From positions 1-64,000 of the forward strand of contig JAANDG010000397.1 in assembly GCA_036852015.1 (NCBI GenBank): a stretch of 64,000 nucleotides of DNA, read 5' to 3'. The notes under the pieces are model-generated. The model did no database searches. It saw nothing but the letters and a program-made list of their open reading frames with translations, and was not told the DNA's origin. This DNA comes from Pelodera strongyloides (lineage: Eukaryota; Nematoda; Chromadorea; Rhabditida; Rhabditidae). Positions 53,036 to 64,000 of this stretch are shown piece after piece (positions within the stretch are counted from its first letter, which is position 1; every line of letters begins with the position of its first letter). The position numbers were made by a program, and so were the translations under genes.

Positions 53036-56000
53036 ATGGCGAGTCGTAGTTCTTCCACGTTTCAAACACAACACTTTGTTCGGTCTTTATCTTTATCAGA
53101 AGACTATAAGCAAAGGTGGTGCTTATCGCTAATGGTAAGGTTGACTGAGGAGCTGAACTGTTTCTATCCCTCTTTTCTGCTTCTATTACTGTCTCTTGTT
53201 TTCCTTTGTCACTCTCTCCTTCTCTCTCTCTCTCCCTCTCTCTCCCTCTCCCTCTTCTTCTCTCTCTCTCTCTCTCTCTCTCTCTTCCGGTATCAATCTG
53301 AGCTTCAACTCTATATCATTGCCTTCTCTCTCTCGTTTTTCAATAACCTCTCCACCACACTTTCTTCATTTCTCTTCCAGACTCTCTCTCCTTCCCTCTC
53401 GCTCGCTTTTCAATCACATTCTACCTCCCTGTATTCTCCTCCCTCTCTCTCCCTCCCTCTCTCTCTCTCCCTCTCTCTCTCTCTCCGTAACTCTTCACTT
53501 CTTTGTTTGATAACGGTTGTCACCAGGGCAAATATGCATAAAAAGCTGTGATTAGAAGCATACACGGTCAGCTTAATGTCAAACAGTTAATATTCTTTAT
53601 TACTTGGTTTTAGGAACCCTTAGCCCGTGTCCATTGCAGCTTGCAGACGCGATTCTCAAAGCGGTATAACATCCGGTTTTTTGAAACGCATGCCTGGCAC
53701 ACTGCAACTTATTCCTGTGCATTTTATGCAAATGAGTATGATGTATGATCAGAATAAAAAAGCGCACAGTATCGCGTAATTTGCACACGTTACATGAGAA
53801 TGCAGTGCACCAAAGATCAAATCGGCTGTTATATCACTTTAAACCTTACGGTCATTGTGAAAACTAGTACAACGGATATGAGCAAATATGATAAATAATG
53901 CTGTGTAACTTTTTTTACTGTACACTTTCATGTTATACTACTAGGCTAGGTCCCTATGCGGGGGACTTTGATATATATATAAGTTATATTTAAGTCACAT
54001 GGGTTTAAGTTTCTATTAGTTTGATCGTCGATAGTTGTTTGAACAGCTCTTTCAGTATGCATTTGTTTCATAAATTTCATAACATGGAATCTCGGTCATT
54101 CATACAATTATTGTTATCAAGTGCAGAAATTACGACTTTGTAATAATGACACATTTTATTTATACTATTACGCTGCTTGTATGTTTGTAGTTTGTCTTGC
54201 GCTTACTCATCTAGAATACTTATGCAGTGTTTGTTTTCATACTGTACTCGGTTATTACCATTTTTTATGTGTTCGCTACTAAAATTCAATATAAGAGCGT
54301 TTTCGCTTGCAGAAAGTTGGCTGCAAGAACGAGGCTAGTTCGCTGGCGATAAACTTAAAGCGAAATGCCTGCCGGTTTTTGAAACACACCGAGTACACTA
54401 GCATTCTTATGCAGCTTATGCAAATGAACATAACTTAGACTAACTAAATTCGAGCAACTAGCATAAATACGTAAGAATTCAGCCGTCTACGATGCGGTTC
54501 TAAAACCGGCCGGTATTTCGCTTTAAATTTGGTCTCAGGCTTACTCTTCAACTTATACAGTTTTTCTCTTTCAGGATGTAGTCTACACGTGACGTGACTG
54601 CGTTATGCTTTTCGCTGCACACGATTATTTTATAAACTTATTTATATTTCCACTTCAACTAACTTCAAAAATTCTACAACAACTTCATTCCACCCATTAT
54701 TATCTATAACCTGAACCCTCAGGTTACTAATACTCGACCAATTAGTATTTTGGTAAGTTTTCCGGTAATATTCACTCATTGTCAGTAAGGTAAAATGTTG
54801 TTATCCAATGCAGTTGAGAGCTAATTCATCGTTAGTCAAATACTGCTAGACGACAACATCTAACTAACGCTATAATGTACTATCAAAGACTACAGTAGTA
54901 TAATTATAAGCGAATTTTTATTTTTCAGTTTCCTTCAAAGATGTGCATTGCCGAACACATCAGCAAATGTCTCCAGTGAGCGGAAAGAGCCTGCACACCG
55001 CCCGCGCGCCGCTTGCGCGCGAAAAGACCGCGGCTAATATTCTGCCGCATGCTTCTTCAGCTATAGTAGGCTCTCACTTCTAGTCCAATGGCCTTACCAA
55101 ATTAAATTTTAGTTTTCCACATTTGCTGAGCGATTCTAGTCCTGTGTACAGAAATTTAAATTTGAAATTAAATCAAGTTAGCCATGTTTAGATTATCTTC
55201 AGTTGATAAACACTTGCCCTAAAGGCCATTATTTTTAAAGGGATCGTGTGCGTGGTTTACGAAGTTCATCCTCTGTGTATTCGGAATGTGCAGGGGAAAC
55301 GGTAATTGGGGTGAACCACCATCACGTTCTCTTCAACCGAAAACGTTTATGACATTAAAGCAAAATAACAGAAGGTTTTTGAAACCGATGTGAAAGTTCT
55401 GCAGTCCCATATGTTGTATGCAAAATAATACAATTAGAATAAAAAAACCGCGCAGTATATTTGCATATAACAAGGTTGGAAGCAGAGTCTACAAATGTTT
55501 CAAAAACCGGCTGTTATACGTATTTCTTACTTTTTATGCACATTTACCTTTCTTGTTATAGTGATAAGGGCACCGTATTAAACAAAGATAACTCAAAAGT
55601 ACGTGGCGAGCAAAAAAAACCGCTAATCTATGTAGTTTTTGCCGACAATCTGACAATACATAAAACCCCCAAATAAGAAACTAAAACTGGTTCCACTCAT
55701 AAGCTTTATAGCTCGCCACTAAAACTTTTAAGCAATCTTCAACACACATACTTCTTCATATCTAATAACTAATAATCTAAAACATAATATCAGCTTTATA
55801 ATGAGAAGAAGTTAAAACATAATGCCAACGGTCATTTTATTTTCTATGTGAAATAATTACGAGACAATTTTAGGTAATAATTTGAATTTTATTTTACCCG
55901 TTCAATCAATATTTACTTCTGAAAAAATGGCCGAAAACCAAATTACGGAAAAAATTCCCCGGGAAAACAAAATTTCATAACGAAAATCCTTCCCGGGAAA

Positions 56001-57338
56001 TATTTTTGCCCTTTCCGGAATTTTTATCCCTCCAATTCATTTGGGGGGAATTTTACCCAAGGGGAAATTCAAGGAAAATATGGTTTATGCTTAATTTTCA
56101 CTTGTAATAATAATTTTGTGCTTAATATAAGTCAATAATTATTAGATTCGGAACATTTCCGTTAGATGAGATTTAAGGACAATGAAAAATTGCTAATAAG
56201 ACAGATAGGTTGTAAAGACATTCTCCCTGGTAAGATAAAGGGCAAAGGCTTCCGTTGCGGGGAATCGAGAGAGACAGACCACAACGGATGGTGTTGGGTA
56301 GTACTCGCCGCAAAACCTTTGGAGATGGGGGACGACAAGCTATATCTTCCTTTGCAATGATTTGAGAAAAATGTAATAGTCCATTGACTCCATCCATAGC
56401 ACACACAGTTTAGGGAATATAATATATGCCGGACGACATTTTCAAGTCTGTCGAAGTCAAATCGCATTATTAACATGTATTAATATAGTAGATATCCCTT
56501 ATTGTTATAATGGAAGAGAATAGAAAAAAAACTAACGTTAAATATCTTAATTAAAGAAAATAAATTTAAATAAACGATTTACCGAAGCGGGGTAATTTCT
56601 GGTTTACCCGTGCCAAGCTCGGGTAAAATTTTCCGTTTCCCAGCTCGCTTTTTGTGAAAAGGGAAAAAGTGGTGAATTCCGGGAAAAGGTAAAAATGGTC
56701 ATTTGGGTAAAATACTTTCCCGCGATTTTATCCGGGTAAATGTAGTGGTGAATACGGCCTGATGATTCATAACGTTCTGTCATGGGTACCGAAGAAAGGT
56801 GCGACAAAGAAAGAAACAGGGAATTACTACAGAAGTAAAACTTGGTGAAACATGCTTTATACTTTATACCGGCCCGGAGCGTACGTCTTCTATCAGTGTC
56901 GCTCGCCATATTACGTGGGAGAAACCACGAATCTCTTGTTTTGGCGCGGTTGCTGGCGGATGGAACCGAACCACCGACCTATTTCCCACCAATCGCCACT
57001 TGCAACTGCGCCATTCGAAACCCGATGAGCAGGCATTGTGCTCCTCGACTTCAGAAGACCATCAATCAAAGCACGTTGCCTGTATAATCAAATGGAACTG
57101 CCAATTAGCCTATGTATCTGATGATATGTAGAATTTGAAGTATTGTTAATTTTGTAGTCTGTAGTTTGTAGTTAATTATCATTTGTAGTTTGTAGTTGTA
57201 ACATATAATTAGATCATCTGCTAATTGCCATCTCCAACTCCTAATTGATGACAGCTGATGGAGATGTTCGGTCCCGCCACGATCGCTGGCTTCATTCTTA
57301 TATCATCAACGAGATGGTGAACTACAGTAGGATACTGT

Positions 57339-57394
<56 letters not shown>

Positions 57395-57649
57395 ACTAGG
57401 TCTAGAATGACTGCGAAGTAAAGCTATGCTAATTTATGCAGTCGCAACCTGATAACAAGATAGGAAAAACTATACTTGTCGGTAGAACCAGCTTGGCAGT
57501 TCAATTTCCAAAAGTTTATAGGCTAATACATAAAGAAGCCAGCGATTGATACACATTATTATGCCATTCCCTGAATGTACTTTTTCTTATAAAACACGGT
57601 CAGTTTCCATTTTTGCAGAAGTATTCACACTTTAGACTTCAGAACCTAA
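53036..57649 (+). CDS. putative small gene, three exons, about 58 residues
   Basis: Exon 53036-53134 begins MASRSSSTFQTQHFVRS and ends before GTAAGG. Exon 54929-54975 follows TTTTTCAG, reads FPSKMCIAEHISKCL and ends before GTGAGC. Exon 57619-57649 follows TTTTTGCAG and ends SIHTLDFRT with TAA at 57647-57649. Phases 0, 0 and 2 fit. A plausible 3' UTR with AATAAA at 57870-57875 follows. No homologue recognised. Introns carry a CT-rich tract, three palindromes, a SINE-like unit and a poly-C run. Alternative ends such as a stop at 54977-54979 by read-through are possible. Only the signals support this model. Confidence 0.4.
53208..53495. repeat. CT-rich low-complexity tract
   Basis: CTCTCT/CCCTCT runs with short interruptions in the first intron of the putative 53.0-57.6 kb gene. 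The Ser/Leu-rich frames across it are artefacts. Confidence 0.85.
53655..53842. mobile_element. palindrome (GCGGTATAAC subtype)
   Basis: CAAAGCGGTATAACATCCGG...AACGCATGCCTGGCACAC mirrored by CAAATCGGCTGTTATATCAC, TTTAA. The left TTAA is decayed to CTCAA. Confidence 0.65.
54355..54526. mobile_element. TTAA-ended palindrome (GCGAAATACCGGCCGG family)
   Basis: TTAAAGCGAAATGCCTGCCGG...ACACACCGAGTACACTAGC to GATGCGGTTCTAAAACCGG, CCGGTATTTCGCTTTAA. 172 bp. Confidence 0.8.
55355..55520. mobile_element. palindrome (GCGGTATAAC subtype), right end worn
   Basis: TTAAAGCAAAATAACAGAAGG...AAACCGATGTGAAAG mirrored by TGTTTCAAAAACCGGCTGTT. The right TTAA is missing. Confidence 0.6.
55521..56779. other. non-coding intron-like stretch with two CCGGGAAA-rich blocks
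   Basis: Blocks at 55920-56085 and 56585-56770 carry repeated CCCGGGAAA / TTTACCCGGG words and end in GGTGAATACGGCCT. Between them a 64-codon frame (56166-56360, contains KGFRCGESRETDHNGWCW) looks mildly coding-like, but I cannot assign it. Possibly one foldback element. Confidence 0.35.
56780..57015 (-). mobile_element. SINE-like unit with tRNA-derived head
   Basis: Minus strand: A-box-like TGGCGCAGTTGCAAGTGGC, B-box-like GGTTCGGTTCC at tRNA spacing near 56950-57015. A body follows (GACGTACGCTCCGGGCCGG and beyond) unlike the SINE at 39031. Boundaries approximate; no target duplication identified. Confidence 0.45.
57341..57394. repeat. poly-C run of 54 bases
   Basis: Uninterrupted C on the plus strand (G on minus), in the last intron of the putative gene. 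The minus strand could form G-quadruplexes. The exact length may be unreliable. A shorter C run is at 58442-58452. Confidence 0.9.
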
Positions 57650-57869
57650 CCGTGGTTAAAACTTCGACATTTTTCTTTTCCCGTTATATTATGTGTGACC
57701 AATCAAGGCGACGCTGTGATATGTGTACATAGATTTCTTGCCCTACTTTTTGTTATTAATGTTCTTATTATTATTCTAATGTTCGTATTCTATTTTTAAT
57801 TCATCTACCAACGTGATTTAAGATCGTACAATACACCTAATTCTCGTACATTAGCTAACTTTTATGTGC

Positions 57870-57875
57870 AATAAA
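57870..57875 (+). terminator. polyadenylation signal AATAAA
   Basis: TGCAATAAACTTTTTTTT, 220 bases after the putative stop at 57647-57649, in T-rich sequence typical of nematode 3' UTRs. Confidence 0.5.
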
Positions 57876-59132
57876 CTTTTTTTTAAACTTCAAAGAAAAC
57901 TTTATTCAACAAACGCATAAACCGTATAACGGCGTTAGTAATATAATAACATTAAATTAATGCTACACTTAATTAACACCTCAGGCATGGGGGAGGGGCT
58001 CTTTATATTGGAAAATAAAGATTATTACTTACACATAATACAGGTACATCAAACGTTAAGTACTCATCTATTATTTCCAGCGATAGATTTCCAACTTTCC
58101 AAGGCTCCTAACAAAGAGTAAGAGTAGTATAGTTACCGCCAAAAGTGAAGTTTACAAAATAACCAATAGGGTTTCCAATTATGCTCAAAATTTACCGTAT
58201 CTTGGAACTACACGAGAATTTTTTTCATATTACATATGCAGGATTCGTGCAGAAATACGGTAGTATTGACAGAACCACACCAAATTTTTGGGATACTTGG
58301 AAACCCCACAACTCTATGGAAACACAGCACCAGAACTCGAACACTCCAACACGTGTACAAAAACCGGTACCTATAAACGCGGTAGAAGGTACATCACCTT
58401 AAATACCTTAGGGTTATTAATATTCATAAACTTCCTTGGAACCCCCCCCCCCCAAACCAAAACCAGGGTGTTATACTTGTAAAGCAATAAAGCAAACTTA
58501 CAACTTACAAAAACGTGCACCACAGTGAAAAATCACCAATAAATAGTATACAACGTTCGTATCACAGATAATCATGCCCTTTAATAAATACAATAGTATA
58601 TAGCAACTTAAGAAATGGGTTCATACAACAGCCAACAGCGTTAAATGCAAAGATTAAAAGGTCCTACAAGCTTGAGAGTAAAGATATGTCTCAAAGATAG
58701 AAACATTTATACTATCCAACGCTAAAAATATGTTCACACGACTAGTAGTAATGAATAGAAACTTTGGTCATTTTATAAAAGAAATACAGCACAAAATCCT
58801 GTGAAGCTGAAGCAATTAGGCCGGAAATCAACAAGATACCGGATAATTCCTCAATTACTTCACCAAAAAAAGAGATAATTATAATCACCGTATTCCTTTA
58901 CTAATTGTAAGATATGAAGTTACCCTGCAAGCTAGACCTTTCTTGGGCAATTTCGCTAATCAAAAAGTAATTCAAGATCTATCACAATAGTGGGCATAAT
59001 TACAGATAAAGCTTAATTAATGCAACATACAACAAAAACAATTCATAAGTGAATAAACAACCTAGAAGGAAAAATTAAACGCAGGGAAATGCGTAATAAA
59101 AGTAGGCATAAAACCACGTTGTCATCATCAGT
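57876..59132. other. intergenic region between convergent genes
   Basis: No gene seen. 58165-58310 carries words (CGTATCTTGGAACTACACGAGA, GGATACTTGGAAACCCC) of the TA-flanked palindrome family at 52329. Confidence 0.45.
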
Positions 59133-59311
59133 TTAAAGCGGTATAATACGCGGTTCTTGAAAAGAATGTTGGATAACTGCATTCCCATGTGTTGTATGCA
59201 AATGCACTGATTGAAAACCGCTCAGTTAGTTGCGGTTTTTCATACTTGGTACCATTCTACAACACCAAACATACGTATACGTTTCAATAATCGACTGTTA
59301 TACCGCTTTAA
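59133..59311. mobile_element. TTAA-ended palindrome (GCGGTATAAC subtype)
   Basis: TTAAAGCGGTATAATACGCGG...AAGAATGTTGGATAACTGC mirrored by CAATAATCGACTGTTATACC, GCTTTAA. 179 bp. Confidence 0.75.
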
Positions 59312-59740
59312 GGGCTCTAGAGCCAAAAAAAATGGCATTGAAACAGCAAACAATATAAAAAGTGCACTTTACAAAAGTGAATTCGGACTACTGGACTGCA
59401 CAGAAAAGAGACTCGGTTCAGAACGTTCAATCAAGTAGACACGACGTGCTAAGTCTAGTTAAGCGTAGGCTTAACCCTAGCCATAGCTCTGACTAAGCGT
59501 AGGTTTAGAACAGACCTGTAAGGTATGTCTCGTTTAGGTATAGTAGCCAAAGCCTGTCTAACCATAAGCATAGTTCTAAGCTTGACCAGTGACACCCCGA
59601 CTAATTGTAAGCCTAACAATTATAGTGGTTCAGTGTGGGCTCTTGATCTCAGAGTCTCTCAATTATGAAACACAGTCCGCTAATTAAATTACATAAACAT
59701 TTCAAAGTGCAAAGTACAAACTACAAACCATCAAATCCTA

Positions 59741-62700
59741 TTATCCCGTAAACGTCTTCACAATCTCGGAGAGCGCTGCGTAGGTGCCCGTCGTGAATCC
59801 CAGGATGGCAAACGAGAGAAGGAAGAGATTCCTAGCCCAAACCTGCGGTGTCAGCTCATGCTTGGCGTAGGAGACCTGAAAAGAAACATAATATAAATAG
59901 AACTAAAAAAAAACTATTCACGTATTCACTGCGATAATTTCGAACTTGTTTTGGTCATTTACAAAAATTCACGTTTTTGTCTCATTTTTTTGGCCTCATT
60001 TATCGACCAATAAAGGTTTATTTATTTAAAAATTAAGTGTAACAAATAACTACGGCGTAATACTACTATATCCAGCAATGTGTTCGCAACAATTATGCTA
60101 ACTTCAAGCTTCAAGCCGCGAGACAAGTGAACAGTGAACAGTTGACAATAATACACAGTAGAATAAACTTTCCATCATTTGCGCCATAGCGCACTAATAA
60201 ATAAACAAATCTTCTACGCTTCAAGCATGCACTTCTTATTCAAGGGTGGTACAATACAGTCAATTTATCACGTCCTGCTCGGGCATAAAACAAGCGAACG
60301 TTATCACTCTACGCACTATAGTATGCTCAATCTTAAAAATACCACCAGGCGAGGGAATCATGGGCGATCCCTCCTGGCCCTAGCCCGAAGACGTCGAGCA
60401 ATTGTCTTCTGGAACTCGTCGCCTACTGCTCAGGACCTCTGCGGAACATGTCATAAGCAAACACTGAACCTGTATTTTCACCCTTGAATAAAGGTGCACG
60501 CTCTTGAAGCGTAAAACAATTTAAAATACAAAATATATAAAAAAGAAGAGTTTACTTGGTCTTTGTTTGTGTGAAGGAAACGAAAATTAGAATATCTAAG
60601 AGGCTATAAAAGGTGAATCGGAGCCCAGTGTTGAGCAAACGAAATCGAACCTTATTTCATGCTTTTTCAAGATACGTTGCAAACGTTTACAATGCTCATT
60701 GTTCCTGCATCGAAAGTCGCCTCAGGCTGCGATATCCGTCTGGTACAAAATATATAAAGAAAAATCAACTTACCAATAACTCGATACACGGCGGGAAGAG
60801 CAAGGCCATCGAGGCTCCCGAAAAGGCTCCAATTAGTGCGATGAAGAGAGCGAGGTGGGGGATCAACTCGGCCATCATGCCTGCAAATTACAACTTACAC
60901 ACTTACGCTACTTACTCTACTTACGCACAAAACGGAATAATCTCCGTCACTCGGTGAGTCCGAAGTCCGAAGGTGGTACGCGAAACGTCATCGCCCTGAT
61001 GAGACCCTACCTGGGTACTGATGACACTCCATGACGTGTTGCAAAAACCGGCCGGTATTTCGCTTTTACGTAACCATAACCAAAAAAAAGCAAAAAGAAA
61101 ATTGTAGATGGATAAAAACGTACAGGTCAAGAACACTCCTCCATAGCGAGCGGCGTAGATGTAAAAAGTTTGTTTCTCGGCAGGAATCTTCCGGGAGATC
61201 CACTTCTCGACACTGAAAAATCACACTACAAATAGAGAAGAGTGTATGAAACCGTTTGAAACGTTGGGGTAAACTTCCTTATACTAAGCCTGAGCCCTAA
61301 GCCTAAGCAAGAAAAATCACATTACAGATAGAGTAAATAAAAACTGGGCGATCATTCCTGGTCCTAGCCCGAAGACGTCGAGCAATTTGTCATCTGGAAC
61401 CTCTGCGGAACATGTCGTACGCAAAAATGGAATCTGTATTTTCGCCCTTGAATAAAGGTGCACGCTCTTGAAGCGCAAGAGAAAGTGAAAATAACTAACA
61501 ACTAATACGAATCCAACACTCAAGCAGCATTTTATAGTTCGTGTATTGTTGAAACGTAGGTATCAAGAATACGTTTCACAAACTAGGTACAATACTGCTT
61601 TAAAGTCGTATGGTAAAATGTAAAGCAATATACTGAGGCCGTATTCACCAACACACAGGGAGCCAAAGACTGCGCAGAGAGTGCGAGAGCAAAAGAGATT
61701 CAGAGCTCTCTGAGCCTAGGGAGGGCTCCCTGTATGTTGCTGAATACGGCCTCTGGTCAGCTGCACTACAGTGGAGTGAATGAAAAATTCTTGTCTTAAT
61801 AATAAATAAAACACCAACCGTTCCATGGGCACATAAAACTGGAGAGGGTAGCTAATCATGATGCACAGCACGAACATGATCTTGATTGTTTGGTAGAACC
61901 TAGATTAACAATAAAGACTATAAGAATGAAAGATTATCGATGCTAATTATTTTTAGGTAAACGATCAACTATGCCTCAATTCAATAATATGTTTAACGCT
62001 CGGACGCTCAATAAAAATAAAAGGTCGCTTGGGCCCCATAATTAGTAAACATGGACATGGACCTTGAGCCTGCGTGGGCAGTTAATACGATATAGCTTTC
62101 TACTTTCTATATGTGTTCACCTACACCCACAGTAACAAAAACAGCAGAAAATCAACATGTCTCACTACGTGAGAAACAATGTCAATCACTTTTGCTTGTA
62201 AATTGTTCCAGTCTACAAGGAATAACAAAATAAAAAAACTCACGGGGTCAATGGCAAGTTCAAAGTTGCAGTGTCTTTCACGTCTTCGCCAAGGCTCAAG
62301 TATCCATAAAATCCGGTAACTGAAATTGGAATTGGAATGAATACCTACATCAACATCAACCTTTTCGTAGTTCGGAATTGATATCACAAAGCGATTGCGC
62401 TAACTCACTAAACTACCCAGATATATAGTATAGAATGGATGCTTTACACTACAGAATGAACACAGAGGAAAGCAAAAAATAAAAACAGACACAGGGAAAA
62501 CTATGCAACGCAACGAAAAGAAGAAGAAGATACCACGGTACCAGTAAAAAAATCAATGGCTTACCCGAAAAAATTGCCAGCACCACCAAACATGACGAGT
62601 TCAAGACACCATTCCATTGGATGAACCTAGACGGTTGCGACATACGGTTCTCGATGGGCATAATCTGAAATGCATATGGAATTTAAACTAAAGTATAAGT

Positions 62701-63706
62701 AAAGTTACTTTTAGCCTAAGCCTAAACCTCAGCATATATAATATATATGTATATGTAGCACTTTAGTGCATAGTCTGCTACCCGTTAGCTGCTCGGGATC
62801 CTTGCGCAATGCGGAACAACGAAAAAACGGATCAAATATTCAAACACACTCGAAACTTGAACAAAAAATTAACGAGAAGACAAAACCCTTTTTAAAAGAG
62901 ACACACAAAGACCAGACATTCGGCTTCTACAAATCAAACTAAAAACTAGCTCAAGAAGAAGCAACTCGTAAAAGTCTTTCAAACTCAAACTCCAAAACAA
63001 CAAACAACGCAGCCCAGATGGAAAAAAGCTGATATAACTCACCACAGCCACGCCTTCAAACGCGAACATTACAGTGCCAAAGAAGAGCGGCAAATCGGTA
63101 ACGCGACCAAACCAGGGCAATGAGTTCACGGGCCGCAGGTCTAAAATAGCTGATATTGACAGTGTTATGGAAAAAAAAGAGTTATCTTATCAATTTACTA
63201 CCAGTATACCATATACATGTGGTGTAGTACATAGTTGCAAAAGCAAGCAGACAAGCCCTCATTAGAACGGCATAACCCAAACCCATAAACCTCATCCGTA
63301 ACTCTACGGCTATACCCGAAATTTGCATATTTCGTCACGTCTATTTGTGACACTTTCCGTCGTCTGTATCAGGTCTTGGCTTGGCTCAGACAGGCATACA
63401 TATACATGATATGACCGAGGTAAGTAAATAATACGTACTCACAACTCGCAACTAATTACTGAATAATCAACTCCATCTATAAACGCCACAAAGGGAAGAA
63501 AATGCACACGTAACTCGTAAACACTCACCGGACAAGAAAAAGTAGAGTACAATCGCGACGGCAAATATGTACACTACATTGGCCGCCATGGCAAACGGTG
63601 CCAGCACGCTCAGTTTTCTGATCGAGCAGAAAGAGAGCATCGGGATCAACAAAAGCAACATCCACACCGAGGTGGGCAGAGAGAAGTTGAGGTTCACGCG
63701 GAAGAA
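59741..63706 (-). CDS. SLC36-type (PAT/AAAP) amino-acid transporter, 5' end off window
   Basis: Minus-strand exons 63529-63706, 63043-63140, 62565-62664, 62244-62319, 61819-61899, 61124-61212, 60774-60880 and 59741-59875 (stop TAA 59743-59741). All phases agree, giving 287 residues plus stop. Family landmarks: an SVWMLLLLIPMLSFCSIRKL helix and ANVVYIFAVAIVLYFF; LPLFFGTVMFAFEGVAV followed by IMPIENRM, the GFEG/PLEN-type core; TGFYGYLSLGEDVKDT and LNLPLTP; KIMFVLCIMISYPLQFYVP; AELIPHLALFIALIGAFSG; a last helix NLFLLSFAILGFTTGTYAAL. SLC36 members move small amino acids with protons across plasma or lysosomal membranes; the substrate here is not known. The first membrane segments lie right of the window. 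Introns hold repeats at 61030-61065, 61370-61480 and 61635-61753. Confidence 0.92.
60385..60515. repeat. dispersed repeat (GAAGACGTCGAGCAAT family), transporter intron
   Basis: Same word order as 36530-36670. A further, partly deleted copy is at 61370-61480, in the next transporter intron. Confidence 0.7.
61635..61753. mobile_element. 119-bp MITE (GAGGCCGTATTCACC ends)
   Basis: GAGGCCGTATTCACCAACAC, ACAGGGAG at the left and CTCCCTGTATGTTGCTGAAT, ACGGCCTC at the right are imperfect mirrors of about 30 bp. Partial relatives: 3812-3830, 25360-25445, 56750-56760. Lies in a transporter intron. Confidence 0.7.
62712..62735. repeat. short telomere-type repeat
   Basis: GCCTAAGCCTAAACCTCAGC in a transporter intron. 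A similar scrap is at 61283-61309. Confidence 0.6.
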
Positions 63707-63724
63707 CTGAAACAAGAAACAAGT

Positions 63725-64000
63725 ATTAAAGCGAAATACCGGCCGGTTTTTGAAACGCATCGTGGACAACTGAGTTTTTACGTATTTTGTCATCCTTGCG
63801 CAGGGGATATGTGAAGATCTGTCTTATCTTTATTGGAGAAAAAACCAGGGAGTCTGAAAAGCTCGGCACGTGCCTACCCTTTGAAGTATTCTTACGTATT
63901 TATGCTAGGTTGCTCGAACTTATCTCGATTTTCTATTCTAATTTATGTTCATTTGCATAAGCTGCAAAGAATGCTGGTGTACTCGATGCATTTCAAAAAC
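63725..64000. mobile_element. GCGAAATACCGGCCGG-family palindrome with an internal insertion, cut by window end
   Basis: TTAAAGCGAAATACCGGCCGG...GCATCGTGGACAACTG at the left, TGCATTTCAAAAAC at the last bases. Between TACGTATTT and its repeat CTTACGTATTTATGC (63893-63906) lie about 120 bases foreign to the family (63791-63890). Confidence 0.75.

Noticed and set aside
53036..53551. 171-codon Ser/Leu-rich open frame
   Set aside because: Beyond the first 33 codons it is a CT-rich low-complexity tract; a GTAAGG donor at 53135 makes an intron more likely.

Overview
The window is nuclear DNA from a nematode, most likely a Caenorhabditis or close rhabditid. The evidence is: interstitial arrays of the nematode telomere unit TTAGGC/GCCTAA at six places; TTTCAG 3' splice sites placed just before start codons, as in spliced-leader trans-splicing; small exons with T-rich 3' splice sites; TA-flanked Tc1/mariner-type elements; and TTAA-ended palindromic MITEs. 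I cannot name the species. Genes are few, split into small exons, and their introns and spacers are packed with mobile elements.

Layout. 0.4-4.1 kb (minus): first two exons of a small basic protein gene (copy A) whose 3' end lies off the left edge; its 3.5-kb intron holds palindromes and a 103-bp tandem array. 4.3-17 kb: repeats (tRNA-containing repeat, foldbacks, minisatellite modules, MITEs, a 1.5-kb near-perfect palindrome) with two weak gene models (plus 6966-9038; minus 11952-12334). 17.6-18.7 kb (plus): three coiled-coil exons. 18.7-20.3 kb: foldback carrying a Tc1-type palindrome. 21.3-24.6 kb (plus): C-terminal half of a GRWD1/Rrb1-type WD40 ribosome-assembly chaperone. 27.0-30.1 kb (minus): copy B, a complete five-exon paralogue of the 0.4-4.1 kb gene. 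33.9-34.8 kb (plus): 70-residue secreted/membrane protein. 37.2-43.6 kb (plus): Cys-rich, B-box, TRIM-like protein of about 526 residues with a GC-AG intron; its introns hold a full-length SINE, a telomere-like array and a 2.9-kb non-autonomous LTR element. 44.06-50.25 kb: BEL/Pao LTR retrotransposon with matching LTRs and a 5-bp target duplication, but broken coding. 53.0-57.9 kb (plus): putative small gene of about 58 residues, then a poly-C run in its last intron. 59.7-63.7 kb (minus): eight exons of an SLC36-type amino-acid transporter, 5' end off the right edge.

The genes do not form an obvious pathway. The striking content is the element ecology: several families of TTAA-ended palindromes, nested MITEs, two or more tRNA-derived SINE-like families (one insertion proven by an internal empty site), foldbacks that carry minisatellite modules, and an LTR element whose LTR-edge/primer-binding-site segment has been amplified into about seven tandem copies. 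All calls come from reading the sequence; no database search was possible.
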